From: UBA1941 sp046329555
GTDB lineage: Bacteria > Bacteroidota > Bacteroidia > Chitinophagales > LD1
NCBI GenBank assembly: GCA_046329555.1
Contig: JAXLUK010000005.1
Location: forward strand, 124,001-188,000
Direction of reading: 5' to 3'
Length of the DNA stretch: 64,000 nt
Shown here: piece after piece, positions 50,990 through 61,076 of the stretch
Layout: each line of letters opens with the position of its first letter
Position numbering within the stretch: position 1 is the first letter of the stretch
Translations under genes and position numbers: made by a program
The notes under the pieces: generated by a model
The model's database searches: none
What the model saw: only the letters and a program-made list of their open reading frames with translations
What the model was told of the DNA's origin: nothing

Positions 50990-51496
50990 CTAAGGCGCTT
51001 CCATCACGCTACCGCATTGCGGACAAGTACAAAGCGCACGGTCGCCATAGAAGCGGTTCATCACCACGGGCAGGTCGCGTACAATATCCGTTACCGGAAT
51101 GCGTGCTTCATGCAAAAAATGCCCGCAGTTTTCGCAGTACCATTGAAATCCGTCGAACTCATCGCTTTCGCGTTTAATTTCCATGACCAGTCCTACGCTG
51201 TTCGCCGGCCGGCGCGGAGAATGCGGCACATTGGCCGGAAGCAAGAAGATATCGCCTTCATTAATTTCGACATCCTTCATTTTTCCGTTTTCAATCACCT
51301 TCACTACGATGTTGCCCTCCAGTTGGTAGAAAAATTCTTCGGTATGATTGACGTGGAAGTCTTTGCGTTTATTAGGGCCGCCCACCACCATCACAATAAA
51401 ATCTTCATTATCGGTATACACCACCTGATTCATCACGGGTGGTTTTAGCAGATGGCGGTGTTCGTCGATCCACTTTTTAAAATTAATGGCTTTCAT
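50990..51496 (-). CDS. 3-hydroxyanthranilate 3,4-dioxygenase
   Basis: 168 aa. Cupin core with FHVNHTEEFFYQLEGNIVVK (first metal His and Glu) and FLLPANVPHSP (second His). The C-terminal rubredoxin-like site CENCGH ... CTCPQCG is the extra iron site of the bacterial form. It cleaves 3-hydroxyanthranilate in the kynurenine route to quinolinate, giving NAD de novo or tryptophan breakdown. No other kynurenine genes are adjacent. Confidence 0.94.
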   Translation of the reverse strand: MKAINFKKWIDEHRHLLKPPVMNQVVYTDNEDFIVMVVGGPNKRKDFHVNHTEEFFYQLEGNIVVKVIENGKMKDVEINEGDIFLLPANVPHSPRRPANSVGLVMEIKRESDEFDGFQWYCENCGHFLHEARIPVTDIVRDLPVVMNRFYGDRALCTCPQCGSVMEAP

Positions 51497-51526
51497 CAGG
51501 CGAAGCTACGCGAAACTTCGGGTATG

Positions 51527-51556
51527 AAAAAAGGCCGGCTTGAAGGCCGACCTTTT
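51527..51556 (-). terminator. terminator between DUF3078 gene and dioxygenase gene
   Basis: Imperfect stem AAAAGGCCGGCT / GGCCGACCTTTT (51529-51540 and 51545-51556; 10 of 12 pairs, 4-base loop), with six T following on the minus strand. Ends transcription of the upstream DUF3078 gene. Confidence 0.8.
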
Positions 51557-51577
51557 CTCTTAGCGGTTAATTCAATT

Positions 51578-52663
51578 TTAGAACTTGTAACCTACCGATA
51601 AGCTCAGTGCTTCACGGAATTGCGGGCCGCGGCCCAGGTAGGTGGTATTATCGTTGCGATATTTTGGAATGGCGGTATCGTGGTCGTAGATAAACTGCGT
51701 TTCCAAACTAGCTGAAAACCATTTGTTTACTTTAAAAGTGATGGCCGTAATCCAGTTGATATCGGTGTTTTTGCGGTTGTCGTAAGTTTTGCGGCTGTTG
51801 TAGTCGGCTGCAGAAATTTTACCAGCGGCATAATCAGCGGCTACCAGGGCGTCGGTTTTGTCTTTTTCCAGGTAGTTCTGGAACAATTCCACCGAGGTTT
51901 TCAGGTTGATGTTTTTGAAGATATCTTTTTGGAAATCAGCGCGAAGGTAGGCGCCAAACTCGGCCCGGTAGCTTTTGCCCGCTTCCAAACCATAACGGGT
52001 TTCATCAACATGAACAGAGTCTTTTCCGCGGTGACCAACGAAGGTCATTTTGCCTGCTACCGGCGATAAATAAACTGAGAAATAAGGCACTGGTTTGTAG
52101 TTGATACCCAGCGAAAGGGTTAAGAAAGACGGTGAAAAAGGGGTAGCAATCAATTGGCGCGGACCGGTTCCGGCATCGTAGTTGGTGAAACTATAACCAT
52201 TGGTCATGCTGGTTTTGTAATCCAGCAAGAAAGCGGCCGTCAGTGTTTTTTTCTTATCTATTACATAACCTACTTTGCTGGTGAACCAAAAGAGATCCAC
52301 GTTTTTGCGAACCGGGTATTTGGCGCGTACGTTCGGGTCGCGCAGACGGCCCTGAGCAATAATACCATAGGAAACATTCAAGTCGTTATCCCAGGCCAGG
52401 CGACCTTTCAGGTAATGCGCGAAGGCGTTTCCGCTGATTTGAGCGGCAATACTGTTCTGACCGCCTGCAGCCCAGTTAACCAAAGCTACCTGACTGACAT
52501 TCAATTGAATAAAGCCGCCAAATTTCCAGGCTTTGGTTACAGAATCGCCGGCAACGGCCACATTCATAGGCTTTAAAGCGGCTTCTTTAATGTTTTGGCC
52601 GGTTTCCTGGGCGTAGGTGCTTAAGGCGGTAAGAATGATTAATGTAGATAAAATTTGTCTCAT
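51578..52663 (-). CDS. DUF3078 outer-membrane protein
   Basis: 361 aa from the ATG at 52663 (MRQILSTLIILTALSTYAQ is the signal peptide); longer frame to 52702 adds an unconserved leader. The mature chain has the DUF3078 start (WKFGGFIQLNVSQVALVNWA, then GGQNSIAAQISGNAFAHYLK) and LAWDNDLNVSYGIIAQG, followed by an even series of barrel strands ending in REALSLSVGYKF. Length is normal. Probably an outer-membrane channel or structural barrel. Terminator 51527-51556 follows. Confidence 0.9.
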   Translation of the reverse strand: MRQILSTLIILTALSTYAQETGQNIKEAALKPMNVAVAGDSVTKAWKFGGFIQLNVSQVALVNWAAGGQNSIAAQISGNAFAHYLKGRLAWDNDLNVSYGIIAQGRLRDPNVRAKYPVRKNVDLFWFTSKVGYVIDKKKTLTAAFLLDYKTSMTNGYSFTNYDAGTGPRQLIATPFSPSFLTLSLGINYKPVPYFSVYLSPVAGKMTFVGHRGKDSVHVDETRYGLEAGKSYRAEFGAYLRADFQKDIFKNINLKTSVELFQNYLEKDKTDALVAADYAAGKISAADYNSRKTYDNRKNTDINWITAITFKVNKWFSASLETQFIYDHDTAIPKYRNDNTTYLGRGPQFREALSLSVGYKF

Positions 52664-52799
52664 AAGTTCTCTTTGCGCCGCGAATATCGAAATTCGTGCC
52701 AAATCGGCGAAAGCCCCGGATTTAACCTTCGAAAGCCTGTAAAGGTCATTTGTTTGTCATATTGACTATCAGGCCTTGTTTGTCGGTTTTAACATACTT

Positions 52800-52807
52800 T
52801 ATCTTTG
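52800..52807 (+). promoter_or_regulatory. -7 box TATCTTTG before the TonB-receptor locus
   Basis: Perfect TAnnTTTG 64 bp upstream of the receptor ATG, with TTG triplets at about 52776 and 52780 in the -33 zone. It gives a normal 5' leader for the three-gene locus. Confidence 0.7.
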
Positions 52808-52871
52808 TAAAGGGAAAAAAATATATTTGTCGGCTTTTCGAAATCGTCAAGTAAAGATTAACTCAAGTTTC

Positions 52872-55800
52872 ATGAAGAAGATTTTGACTCTTTTGGCAGT
52901 ATTGGTAGGGGGAACAACCTTGTACGCGCAGAGCGGTGAGATTACCGGTAAGGTGCGTGAAGAGAACGGTGAGCCAGTGATGTTCGCCAATGTGGCCATT
53001 GTAGATGATGCCGGCAAATTAACCGGACGGGGCGTTCAGACAGACATGGACGGTAACTATTCTATTAAGCCGTTGCGCGCCGGTAAGTACAATGTGCAAT
53101 TCTCTTATGTAGGATTGGCATCGAAAATCATTACAGGAATTATTGTGAGCAACGATAAAACCACTTTCCAGGATGTAACGATGAAGGTGCAGAATGAGTT
53201 GAAAGAGGTTGAAGTTGTGGTGTTTAAGCGTCCGTTAATTGATAAGGGCGAAACCAAGGTGGTTACCACTTATGCTGCGGAAGATTTGAAATCTCAAGGT
53301 ATTCAGCGGGTAGAGAATGCGGTAGCGCAATCTGCCGGTGTGAATCAGGAGGATAAGAATAAGGGCGTCAGCATTCGCGGCGCGCGTACTGATGGTACTA
53401 CTTATATGGTGGATGGCATCAAGGTTATTGGAACGCCTACGTTGCCGGTTTCTGCCGTAGAAGAGATTCAGGTAATTGTAGGTGGTGTTCCGGCGAAATA
53501 CGGTGATGCCACCGGTGGTGTAGTTAACATTACCACCAAGGGTCCTTCTGGTGAGTTTCACGGCGGCGCCGAGGTGCAAACTTCGCGCGGGTTAGACGCC
53601 TTTGGTTATACCCAGGCAACAGCCAGCCTGATTGGACCTATTGCCCGTACGAAAGATAAGAAACGCACTATTTTCGGTTTTTCTTCTGCGTTTGAGTTTG
53701 TTAATCAAAAGGATAACACACCTTCTGCCGTTGGCGTATGGCAGGTAAAGCCGAACGTATTGGCCGATATTAAAAATGAGCCGCTGATTCGTCAGTTAAC
53801 AGGTACTGGTTTCCATTCTAAATCAGAAACCCTGACTTTTGCGGATTTATATAAGACATCCACTCGTCCGAATACATCTGAAAATACTTACCGTGCGAAT
53901 TTGGGGTTGAGCATTAGTCCGGTTCAAGGTATCAGCTTAACAATTGGTGGTAACGTAAACTACCGGAACTACCATGATTTGGTGAATGAATACACCTTGT
54001 TAAACGCAGAAAACAACCCACAGCGGCAGGAGTTAAACTATCGTGGGTATATTCGTTTCCAGCATAGCATTGGTGAAACGCTGAAAAAGAAGAAAGGTGA
54101 AGAAGACAAGGCAGAGGAAAGCAAGGGCATCAGTGTTGAAAATGCGTATTATTCGATTCAATTAGACTTTGAAAAATTTAAGAAGTGGTATCAGGACGAC
54201 ACCCACAAAGACCGTCTCTTTAATTACGGTTATATCGGTCAGTTCCAAACTGAAACCGTACGCAACTTCGAACGTACTACGCGTACTATAGATGGGGTAG
54301 GATATGATGGTTTTATTCAAACCGGAACACGCGATACGGCTGTAAGTTTCCTGCCAGGCACGCTCAATCCGTTAGGCACTAAATTCACTGAGCAATACTA
54401 TCAGTTACTAGGGGCAACAAAGGATGATAAAGGATTCTACCATGTTCCCGGAAATGCGAAAGTAGGCTTCGCGCAAAACATCGATCAGGTTTCTCAAAAT
54501 GGCGCCTTGATTAACGGTCAGCGTTCTATTCCGATTTACAATATGTGGTACAACGTAGGCCGCCAGTACAATGGTTATGGTTTCGACAATAACGACGAGC
54601 AATACCACGGTCGTGCCGAGGCTTCATTTGATATTGTAAAGGGCGGTGCTAATACGAACCGTCACTCTATAGAAATTGGTATCGAATATGAACAGCGCAA
54701 TCAGCGCAGCTACACCATTAACCCACTTTACTTGTGGGATATTGCCCGCACTGCGGTAAATAGTAATCTGGTTCTGGATACTACTAATCCAATTTTTGTG
54801 ATTCAGGGGCAGCAATATACTCGTGCTACAGTTAAGAATGCACCACAGTTCTTTGCTACCGATTCTATTCTTTATAACTACGCCAAGGATCCTAACCAAA
54901 CGCAGTCGTATTTCGACTACAACCTGCGCAAGGCCCTGAATATGGACTATACTCAGAAGATTGACTTGTTTAATACAGATGTCAACAAACTGAATATCGG
55001 GTTGTTCTCTGCTGATGAAATTCTGCGCTATACACCATCTGCAGCAGGGGGCTCTATCATTTCGATGCGTGGCTATGACTACACTGGTAAAGTCATTCAT
55101 CAGAAAACAACGTTGGACGGATTTTTCAATGACAAGAATGCGGATGGTCAATTTACCCGGCTGCAAGGTGCATTCCAGCCTATTTATGCTGCTGGTTATA
55201 TTCAGGATAAATTCTTCTTTAAGGACATTGGTATCGTAGCTGGTTTAAGGATAGACCACTTCGATGCGAATCAGTACGTGCTTCGGGATCCATACTCATT
55301 ATATGATATCAAAACGAAGTCGGAAACGCAGCAGATGTACAAATCTGATGGATCCTCATATAGTGTTAACCATCCTTCAAATATCGGCGACAACTACGCG
55401 GTATACGTGGATAAATACGGAGCAGGAGGAACCATTGTAGGTTACCGAAACGGAGGTGATTGGTACGACCGTTATGGAAACCCTACTACCGGCCGGCGGA
55501 TTCAATTGGAATCACCGCAAGGGATTACGCCATTGGTTAATTTAGCTGATGTAGAAAAGAAGGCATATCAGCGTTCAGAAGTAATCAATTCTATTCAAGG
55601 TGACAACAGCATCAAGTTCGATCCTAATGCATCGTTTACAAAATACAAAGCGCAGTACATTGTGATGCCTCGCTTGCAGTTTGCGTTTAACATCAGTGAT
55701 AAGGCTCAGTTTTTCGCACACTACGATGTTTTGTCGCAACGCCCTCGCAACAGAAACCAATTGAATCTGGCTGAATATTTGTACTGGAATAACTATGGTA

Positions 55801-56723
55801 CCAAGCAAAATCCAAATTTAAGACCTGAAATTACCATTGACTACGAATTTGGATTTAAGCAGAAAGTAACAGAGCGTTCATCAGTAACTATTTCTGCCTA
55901 TTATAAAGATTTCCGTAATCAGGTTCAGTTGAAGAAATACTACTACGCTTTCCCTGGTGATTATACTACTTATGACAATATCGACTTCGGTTCTTCGAAA
56001 GGGGTGAGTTTGACTTATGATTTCCGTCGTTTTTACAACGTGAAAATCATGGCTAACTACACCCTGCAGTTTGCGGAAGGAACCGGTTCAGATGATCAAT
56101 CATCACAGTTCCTAATCAACTCCAATACGCCTAACTTCAGAACCATTGTTCCGTTGAGCTACGACAATCGTCATACCATCAACCTGAACATTGATTATCG
56201 TTTTGGTGAAGGCAAGGAGTACAATGGTCCAAAGACCAAGAATGGCTATGAGATACTACAGAACTTTGGTATTAACCTGGTACTGTTAGCTCGTTCCAGT
56301 GCGCCATATACCACGAATTCAGCGGCTCAGTCGGAGGCGTTAATTGGCGGCGGATCACGTGGCCGCACCACGTCGGTGGATACCCGTCTTGGCTGGTATT
56401 TCCGTGGCAATTTACGCATCGACAAATCGTTCACTTTCAAAATTGGCAAGAAGAACGAGGCAGAGGATAAGCGTACGCAATTGGGGCTTCAGGTTTATCT
56501 GTTAATTCAAAATCTGTGGGATGCCAAATATGCCCTCAAGGCTTACCGTTACACTTTGAATCCTAACGATGACGGCTATCTGAAGAGCGATGCTGCACGG
56601 GTGAATATTGCTACGCAGTACAACGCTCAATCGTTTATGGATCTCTATCGCGCCGCAGTGAATGATCCAAACAACTATAACCAGCCAAGAACTATTTTCT
56701 TGGGCGCATCTATCAACTTCTAA
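52872..56723 (+). CDS. TonB-dependent receptor with carboxypeptidase-regulatory N-domain
   Basis: 1283 aa from the ATG at 52872 (MKKILTLLAVLVGGTTLYAQ, signal peptide). Residues 22-110 form the CarboxypepD_reg-like domain (GEITGKVREENGEPVMFANV, DMDGNYSIKPLRAGKYNVQF). The plug follows with GVNQEDKNKGVSIRGARTDG and DGIKVIGTPTLPVSAVEEIQ, and GGVVNITTKG. A barrel of about 1100 residues follows, ending in TIFLGASINF, a typical final strand. It is not a SusC type with a SusD neighbour; the partner is the 1435-aa secreted protein 17 bp downstream. Substrate unknown. Confidence 0.9.
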   Translation: MKKILTLLAVLVGGTTLYAQSGEITGKVREENGEPVMFANVAIVDDAGKLTGRGVQTDMDGNYSIKPLRAGKYNVQFSYVGLASKIITGIIVSNDKTTFQDVTMKVQNELKEVEVVVFKRPLIDKGETKVVTTYAAEDLKSQGIQRVENAVAQSAGVNQEDKNKGVSIRGARTDGTTYMVDGIKVIGTPTLPVSAVEEIQVIVGGVPAKYGDATGGVVNITTKGPSGEFHGGAEVQTSRGLDAFGYTQATASLIGPIARTKDKKRTIFGFSSAFEFVNQKDNTPSAVGVWQVKPNVLADIKNEPLIRQLTGTGFHSKSETLTFADLYKTSTRPNTSENTYRANLGLSISPVQGISLTIGGNVNYRNYHDLVNEYTLLNAENNPQRQELNYRGYIRFQHSIGETLKKKKGEEDKAEESKGISVENAYYSIQLDFEKFKKWYQDDTHKDRLFNYGYIGQFQTETVRNFERTTRTIDGVGYDGFIQTGTRDTAVSFLPGTLNPLGTKFTEQYYQLLGATKDDKGFYHVPGNAKVGFAQNIDQVSQNGALINGQRSIPIYNMWYNVGRQYNGYGFDNNDEQYHGRAEASFDIVKGGANTNRHSIEIGIEYEQRNQRSYTINPLYLWDIARTAVNSNLVLDTTNPIFVIQGQQYTRATVKNAPQFFATDSILYNYAKDPNQTQSYFDYNLRKALNMDYTQKIDLFNTDVNKLNIGLFSADEILRYTPSAAGGSIISMRGYDYTGKVIHQKTTLDGFFNDKNADGQFTRLQGAFQPIYAAGYIQDKFFFKDIGIVAGLRIDHFDANQYVLRDPYSLYDIKTKSETQQMYKSDGSSYSVNHPSNIGDNYAVYVDKYGAGGTIVGYRNGGDWYDRYGNPTTGRRIQLESPQGITPLVNLADVEKKAYQRSEVINSIQGDNSIKFDPNASFTKYKAQYIVMPRLQFAFNISDKAQFFAHYDVLSQRPRNRNQLNLAEYLYWNNYGTKQNPNLRPEITIDYEFGFKQKVTERSSVTISAYYKDFRNQVQLKKYYYAFPGDYTTYDNIDFGSSKGVSLTYDFRRFYNVKIMANYTLQFAEGTGSDDQSSQFLINSNTPNFRTIVPLSYDNRHTINLNIDYRFGEGKEYNGPKTKNGYEILQNFGINLVLLARSSAPYTTNSAAQSEALIGGGSRGRTTSVDTRLGWYFRGNLRIDKSFTFKIGKKNEAEDKRTQLGLQVYLLIQNLWDAKYALKAYRYTLNPNDDGYLKSDAARVNIATQYNAQSFMDLYRAAVNDPNNYNQPRTIFLGASINF

Positions 56724-56740
56724 TATAAATTAAGCAGGAT

Positions 56741-59700
56741 ATGAAAAAGCTTCTTTCAGTTATTGCCACTCTTGGAGTGTTGGTCAGCAGTGAGTCGGGC
56801 ACGGCCAGAAATCCGCTGAATACCAGCAATTCCAAGCCGCAACAAGCGTCTTATAAGACGGAGGCAGGCGATTGCCGGATTCCGGTTTCGCAATACGATC
56901 TGAGCATCAATAACGTTCGTTGTAAGTTGTTGAATGCAGGCGATATGTGGTGGGATTTGGATAACGCCAAGTATGAGGTACCTAAGGGCGACGGACAAGG
57001 GGTAGCTATCAATGCAATTTTTGCAGGAGCCATTTGGGTATCGGCGCTTGATGCCGGTGGTAACCTGAAAATTGCTGCGCAATTGTATCGCTCTGGAAAT
57101 ACCGATTTCTGGGCGGGCCCGCTTGACGACCAGGGAAGCGTTAGCAGTTCTGTATGCGATTTATGGGATCGTCACTTCAATGTGATGGGTTCTGAAATTC
57201 GCGATTTGCAGAATAAAGGTGTGGTTTCTGATAATCTCGCCAACTGGCCAGGACGAGGCAACAAAGTGTTAGCGGCACAGGGATTCAATATGAACAACAA
57301 CCTGGCTACCTTCTTTGATACAGATGACAACGGTATTTATGAGCCAGAAAAAGGTGATTACCCAGTGATTCCGTTTAATTCTCAGGCGAAGCCATCAACC
57401 TTTGCCGATCAGATGATTTTCTGGGTAATGAACGATAAAGGAAATGCTCACACCGCTACTACCGGCCAGCCGATGGGAATTCAGATTAACGCCCTGGCTT
57501 TTGCGTTTCAAAGTACTGACGACATCAACAACATGACGTTCTATAACTACGGAATTTGGAATAAATCAGGTGGTGTGTTCAACAGAACTTGTATGTCGCA
57601 GTTTGTGGATGCTGACTTAGGTTGTTCAGATAACGACCGCATTGGTTGTGATGTTGACCGCAGCCTGGCTATTATTTATAATGGCGAAAAAGCCAACGGT
57701 AAAAATCCAAAATGCGATGAAGGTACTGCCTGCTTGTCGGGAACTAACGGTTATGGTTGCGAATTACCTATTATGGGTCTCGACTTTTTTGAAGGTCCTG
57801 TAGATACCACAGGCCGCAAATTGGGCATGTCGGCTTTCACCTACTTCACTCGTCCCGATTTGGCACCAAACCCTGGGCAGGGTGACCCTACGCGTGCCGC
57901 GGAGTTCAGGAATTATCAAACAGGTTTTTGGAAAGATGGAACGCCAATTACTTATGGCGGAACGGGTTATGGTTTTAGCAGCACCCGCATTCCTTATGTA
58001 TATCCGGGCGATCCGGCAGATGCTACGCAGTGGTCAGAATGTAATCCACAATTAGGACCAAACATTGTGGCCGGTGACCGCCGGTTCCTGATGACTGCCA
58101 GTCCGTTTACTTTCCTTGACGGCCGCAAGCAAAATATTACAGTTGGTGTGGTTTGGGTGCGCCCTAATGGCGGTATCGGATCTACCTGCCCGAATTTCAA
58201 CACTGCTATCGGTCGTGCTGATGATTTGGCTCAGGCGTTGTTTGATGGTGGATTTAAATTGCTGGACGGTCCCGCTTCACCAACCCTGCAAATCCGCGAA
58301 TTAGACCAGCAAGTCATTATTAATCTGGTAAACGAAGCAGGAACAAATAACTATGCTGAAAAATACGATGAAGTAGGCCGCCTCTTTGCTAAGAACGGTG
58401 TAAATGGGTTTACGTTCGGTATGGACTCGACGTACACTTTCGAAGGCTACAAAATTTACCAATTGGCTAACGATAAAATTTCGGCAACTGATTTGAATGA
58501 GCCAGTTGATCCGTCTAAAGCGGTACTGGTGGCGCAAATGGACGTTAAGAACGGCGTAGCTCGTGTGATTAATTTCGAAAAAGATCCGTTGACCGGTTTT
58601 GATGTGCCAGTAGTTAAGGTGGATGGACAAGACAAAGGGATTACACACTCCGTTCCGGTTAGCACCGATTTCGTAAAAGGGGGTAATCTGGTTAACTACA
58701 AAACGTACTACTATGCTGCGGTGGCTTATGCGGTGAATGAATACAAAGTTTACGATCCGAATAACCCTACTGCTGGCGGACAAAAATTCCCGTACCTTCA
58801 AGGCAGTAAGAATTTCGCTCGTTATTCTGCTATTCCGCACCCTACTGACCCTAGAAACGGAGGTACGCAACTGAATGCGATATGGGGAAGTTCTGCCATG
58901 GTTGACCGTATTGAAGGTCAGGGCAACAGCGGAAACAACATCAATATCATTCAGGCTACAACGGAAAATATTCTCGCTCATTCTAATCAGGGCGAATTGC
59001 CGGATACCCTGCATTACGAAGTGGGCTTCGATCCAATCGGACTGAAAATTGTGGATCCTATTATGGTGAAGGAGAACAATTTTGAATTGCGGATGGAAGA
59101 AGATTCTTTCTACACCTATCGTACTTTCTATAAAAACGTGCTTAACCGCCCTGGGCTTCCTGATACAACTGTATTCAGCACGGCCATGTTTGATGTGTTG
59201 CTGAAAGGTCAGGATCCTGCTGATTCTGCAGTAAAAGCAGGCTTGAATCACCCTGTTGATTCTGTGGCAGGTGTGGTGAGTCGTTCAGCCTCTTTACGCT
59301 GGAAGTTGAATGAGTATGATCACACCAACAACACACTGGTTCAAACAATTTCTGCAGAAAACTATCTCGATAAACCGTATGAGCAATTGATTTACGGTAA
59401 AGAAACTGGCTCATCAGATTTACGCAGCTACGGTTTTTCGTTGAAAATGGGTAATCCAAATCCGGTTTACAGCAAAACAACGGCTGGTAATGTACCAGTA
59501 TACGGTCCTATTGGAGGAAGTATTGAATATGCCGACAGTAGAAATCCTTGGTTATCTTTCGTTAAAGATGCCGGACAGAACGACGCTTCTAACTGGATTC
59601 GCTCTGGAACCTACGCTGTGGGAACCAGCGACCCGATGAAGAATGTTTTTGATGACAACTGGTTTGGCACTATCGATGATAAAACAGATGCCAAGAAGTA

Positions 59701-61048
59701 TTTTGAAAAAATTGCTGAAGGTACCTGGGGGCCATATTGCTTAACGCCAAACTTCAATATCGGCAGCAGCTCATTAACACAAGCGCAGATTGATGCCGGC
59801 GTACCGCCAGCAACTTATGGCCCGGGCTTCAAATGGCGCCGTTCAGGTTATCAGGATGCTGATCCTCCTCAAAATAATCTGGAACGCCTGCGCAGCGTTG
59901 ATATTGTGCTGACTAACGACAAATCAAAATGGTCGCGTTGTGTGGTGTTTGAAGAAGGTGAAAACCCGCTTTCGAACGAGGGTTCTGCATTGTTCCCAAG
60001 TGTTACTTCTGTGAACGCCAAAAAGGGTATGATTAGAATGCATTTCTCATGGGACAAAAATACGAACCGCTACCTTGACGACATCACCCCTGGCGTAGTA
60101 GCTGATACTGGTCGCTCGTGGTTCCCCGGTTACGCGATTAATGTAGAAACCGGTGAAAGGCTGAATATCTGTTTCGGTGAAGCTTCTGAATGGGGTGATC
60201 AGAACGGTAGAGATATGTTGTGGAATCCAACAGCTAAGGTGTATGGCGATTTAAATACTGGTGGTTCTATTCCAAACCTGCCTTATTTCGGCGGCAAGCA
60301 TTTTATCTATGTATCTGATACGAAATATGATGAGGGCGCCAGCATGCAACGGGTGTTGTTGGATAACTATCAGTTCATGGGCAATAACAACTCAGCCGAC
60401 TTCCCGGCACCAGTACGCGAACTGTACAAAAGTTTGATGTGGACCTCTATTCCTTACCTCACTGCCGGTTACAAATTACGCTCGGTTGATGAAGGATTGA
60501 TTCCAAGCAATGTGACCATCAGATTGCGTGTTGACCGTCCGTTGGAACGGCTCATGACCAAATCAACGCCTGTTGATGCCGACAGCCTGCCGCGCTATCG
60601 CTTCAGCACAGTAGGTTTGGGTGCGAAAGAAAATGTGGAGTCGGTTGCTAAAACAGCGCTCGACTTAATCCGCATCGTTCCGAATCCATATCTGGCCGCT
60701 TCGGCTTATGAGCGCTCTATCTCCGAAAATCGAATTAAAATCACCAATCTTCCGAATCGTTGTGACATTGCGATTTATACGCTAGATGGTACGCTGGTGC
60801 GAAAGTTGACTCGTTCCGTTTCGGGGGTTGATCCGGAAACTAATAAGCCAATTGATATTTCCGATGGAGCAAACATTGATGCAACCACATCTAATCCGGA
60901 TAATACCATTTTCTGGGATTTGACGAATGATAAGAACACGCCTGTTTCAAGCGGCATCTACATCTTCGATATTCAGGCGCCTGGTATCGGACACAAAATT
61001 TTAAAATGGTTTGGCGCAATGCGTCCAACCGATGTTTCAAGCTTCTAA
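56741..61048 (+). CDS. large secreted protein (1435 aa) of the receptor locus
   Basis: Signal peptide (about 20 residues; SESGTARNPL after it). Long repetitive-looking body with aromatic and Asp/Asn-rich segments (FFDTDDNGIYEPEKGDYPVI, a calcium-type DxDxDG-like loop; MWWDLDNAKYEVP). The C-terminal 110 residues (VPNPYLAASAYE, ITNLPNRCDIAIYTLDGTLV, then FWDLTNDKNTPVSSGIYIFD) form an FlgD-like immunoglobulin fold common in Bacteroidota surface proteins. No canonical type IX sorting motif ends it. Its stop is 28 bp before the PorV-like/OmpA gene. Likely presented at the cell surface with the receptor. Function unknown. Confidence 0.7.
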   Translation: MKKLLSVIATLGVLVSSESGTARNPLNTSNSKPQQASYKTEAGDCRIPVSQYDLSINNVRCKLLNAGDMWWDLDNAKYEVPKGDGQGVAINAIFAGAIWVSALDAGGNLKIAAQLYRSGNTDFWAGPLDDQGSVSSSVCDLWDRHFNVMGSEIRDLQNKGVVSDNLANWPGRGNKVLAAQGFNMNNNLATFFDTDDNGIYEPEKGDYPVIPFNSQAKPSTFADQMIFWVMNDKGNAHTATTGQPMGIQINALAFAFQSTDDINNMTFYNYGIWNKSGGVFNRTCMSQFVDADLGCSDNDRIGCDVDRSLAIIYNGEKANGKNPKCDEGTACLSGTNGYGCELPIMGLDFFEGPVDTTGRKLGMSAFTYFTRPDLAPNPGQGDPTRAAEFRNYQTGFWKDGTPITYGGTGYGFSSTRIPYVYPGDPADATQWSECNPQLGPNIVAGDRRFLMTASPFTFLDGRKQNITVGVVWVRPNGGIGSTCPNFNTAIGRADDLAQALFDGGFKLLDGPASPTLQIRELDQQVIINLVNEAGTNNYAEKYDEVGRLFAKNGVNGFTFGMDSTYTFEGYKIYQLANDKISATDLNEPVDPSKAVLVAQMDVKNGVARVINFEKDPLTGFDVPVVKVDGQDKGITHSVPVSTDFVKGGNLVNYKTYYYAAVAYAVNEYKVYDPNNPTAGGQKFPYLQGSKNFARYSAIPHPTDPRNGGTQLNAIWGSSAMVDRIEGQGNSGNNINIIQATTENILAHSNQGELPDTLHYEVGFDPIGLKIVDPIMVKENNFELRMEEDSFYTYRTFYKNVLNRPGLPDTTVFSTAMFDVLLKGQDPADSAVKAGLNHPVDSVAGVVSRSASLRWKLNEYDHTNNTLVQTISAENYLDKPYEQLIYGKETGSSDLRSYGFSLKMGNPNPVYSKTTAGNVPVYGPIGGSIEYADSRNPWLSFVKDAGQNDASNWIRSGTYAVGTSDPMKNVFDDNWFGTIDDKTDAKKYFEKIAEGTWGPYCLTPNFNIGSSSLTQAQIDAGVPPATYGPGFKWRRSGYQDADPPQNNLERLRSVDIVLTNDKSKWSRCVVFEEGENPLSNEGSALFPSVTSVNAKKGMIRMHFSWDKNTNRYLDDITPGVVADTGRSWFPGYAINVETGERLNICFGEASEWGDQNGRDMLWNPTAKVYGDLNTGGSIPNLPYFGGKHFIYVSDTKYDEGASMQRVLLDNYQFMGNNNSADFPAPVRELYKSLMWTSIPYLTAGYKLRSVDEGLIPSNVTIRLRVDRPLERLMTKSTPVDADSLPRYRFSTVGLGAKENVESVAKTALDLIRIVPNPYLAASAYERSISENRIKITNLPNRCDIAIYTLDGTLVRKLTRSVSGVDPETNKPIDISDGANIDATTSNPDNTIFWDLTNDKNTPVSSGIYIFDIQAPGIGHKILKWFGAMRPTDVSSF

Positions 61049-61076
61049 TCCAGCAAACTCATATAAAGAGAAAAGA

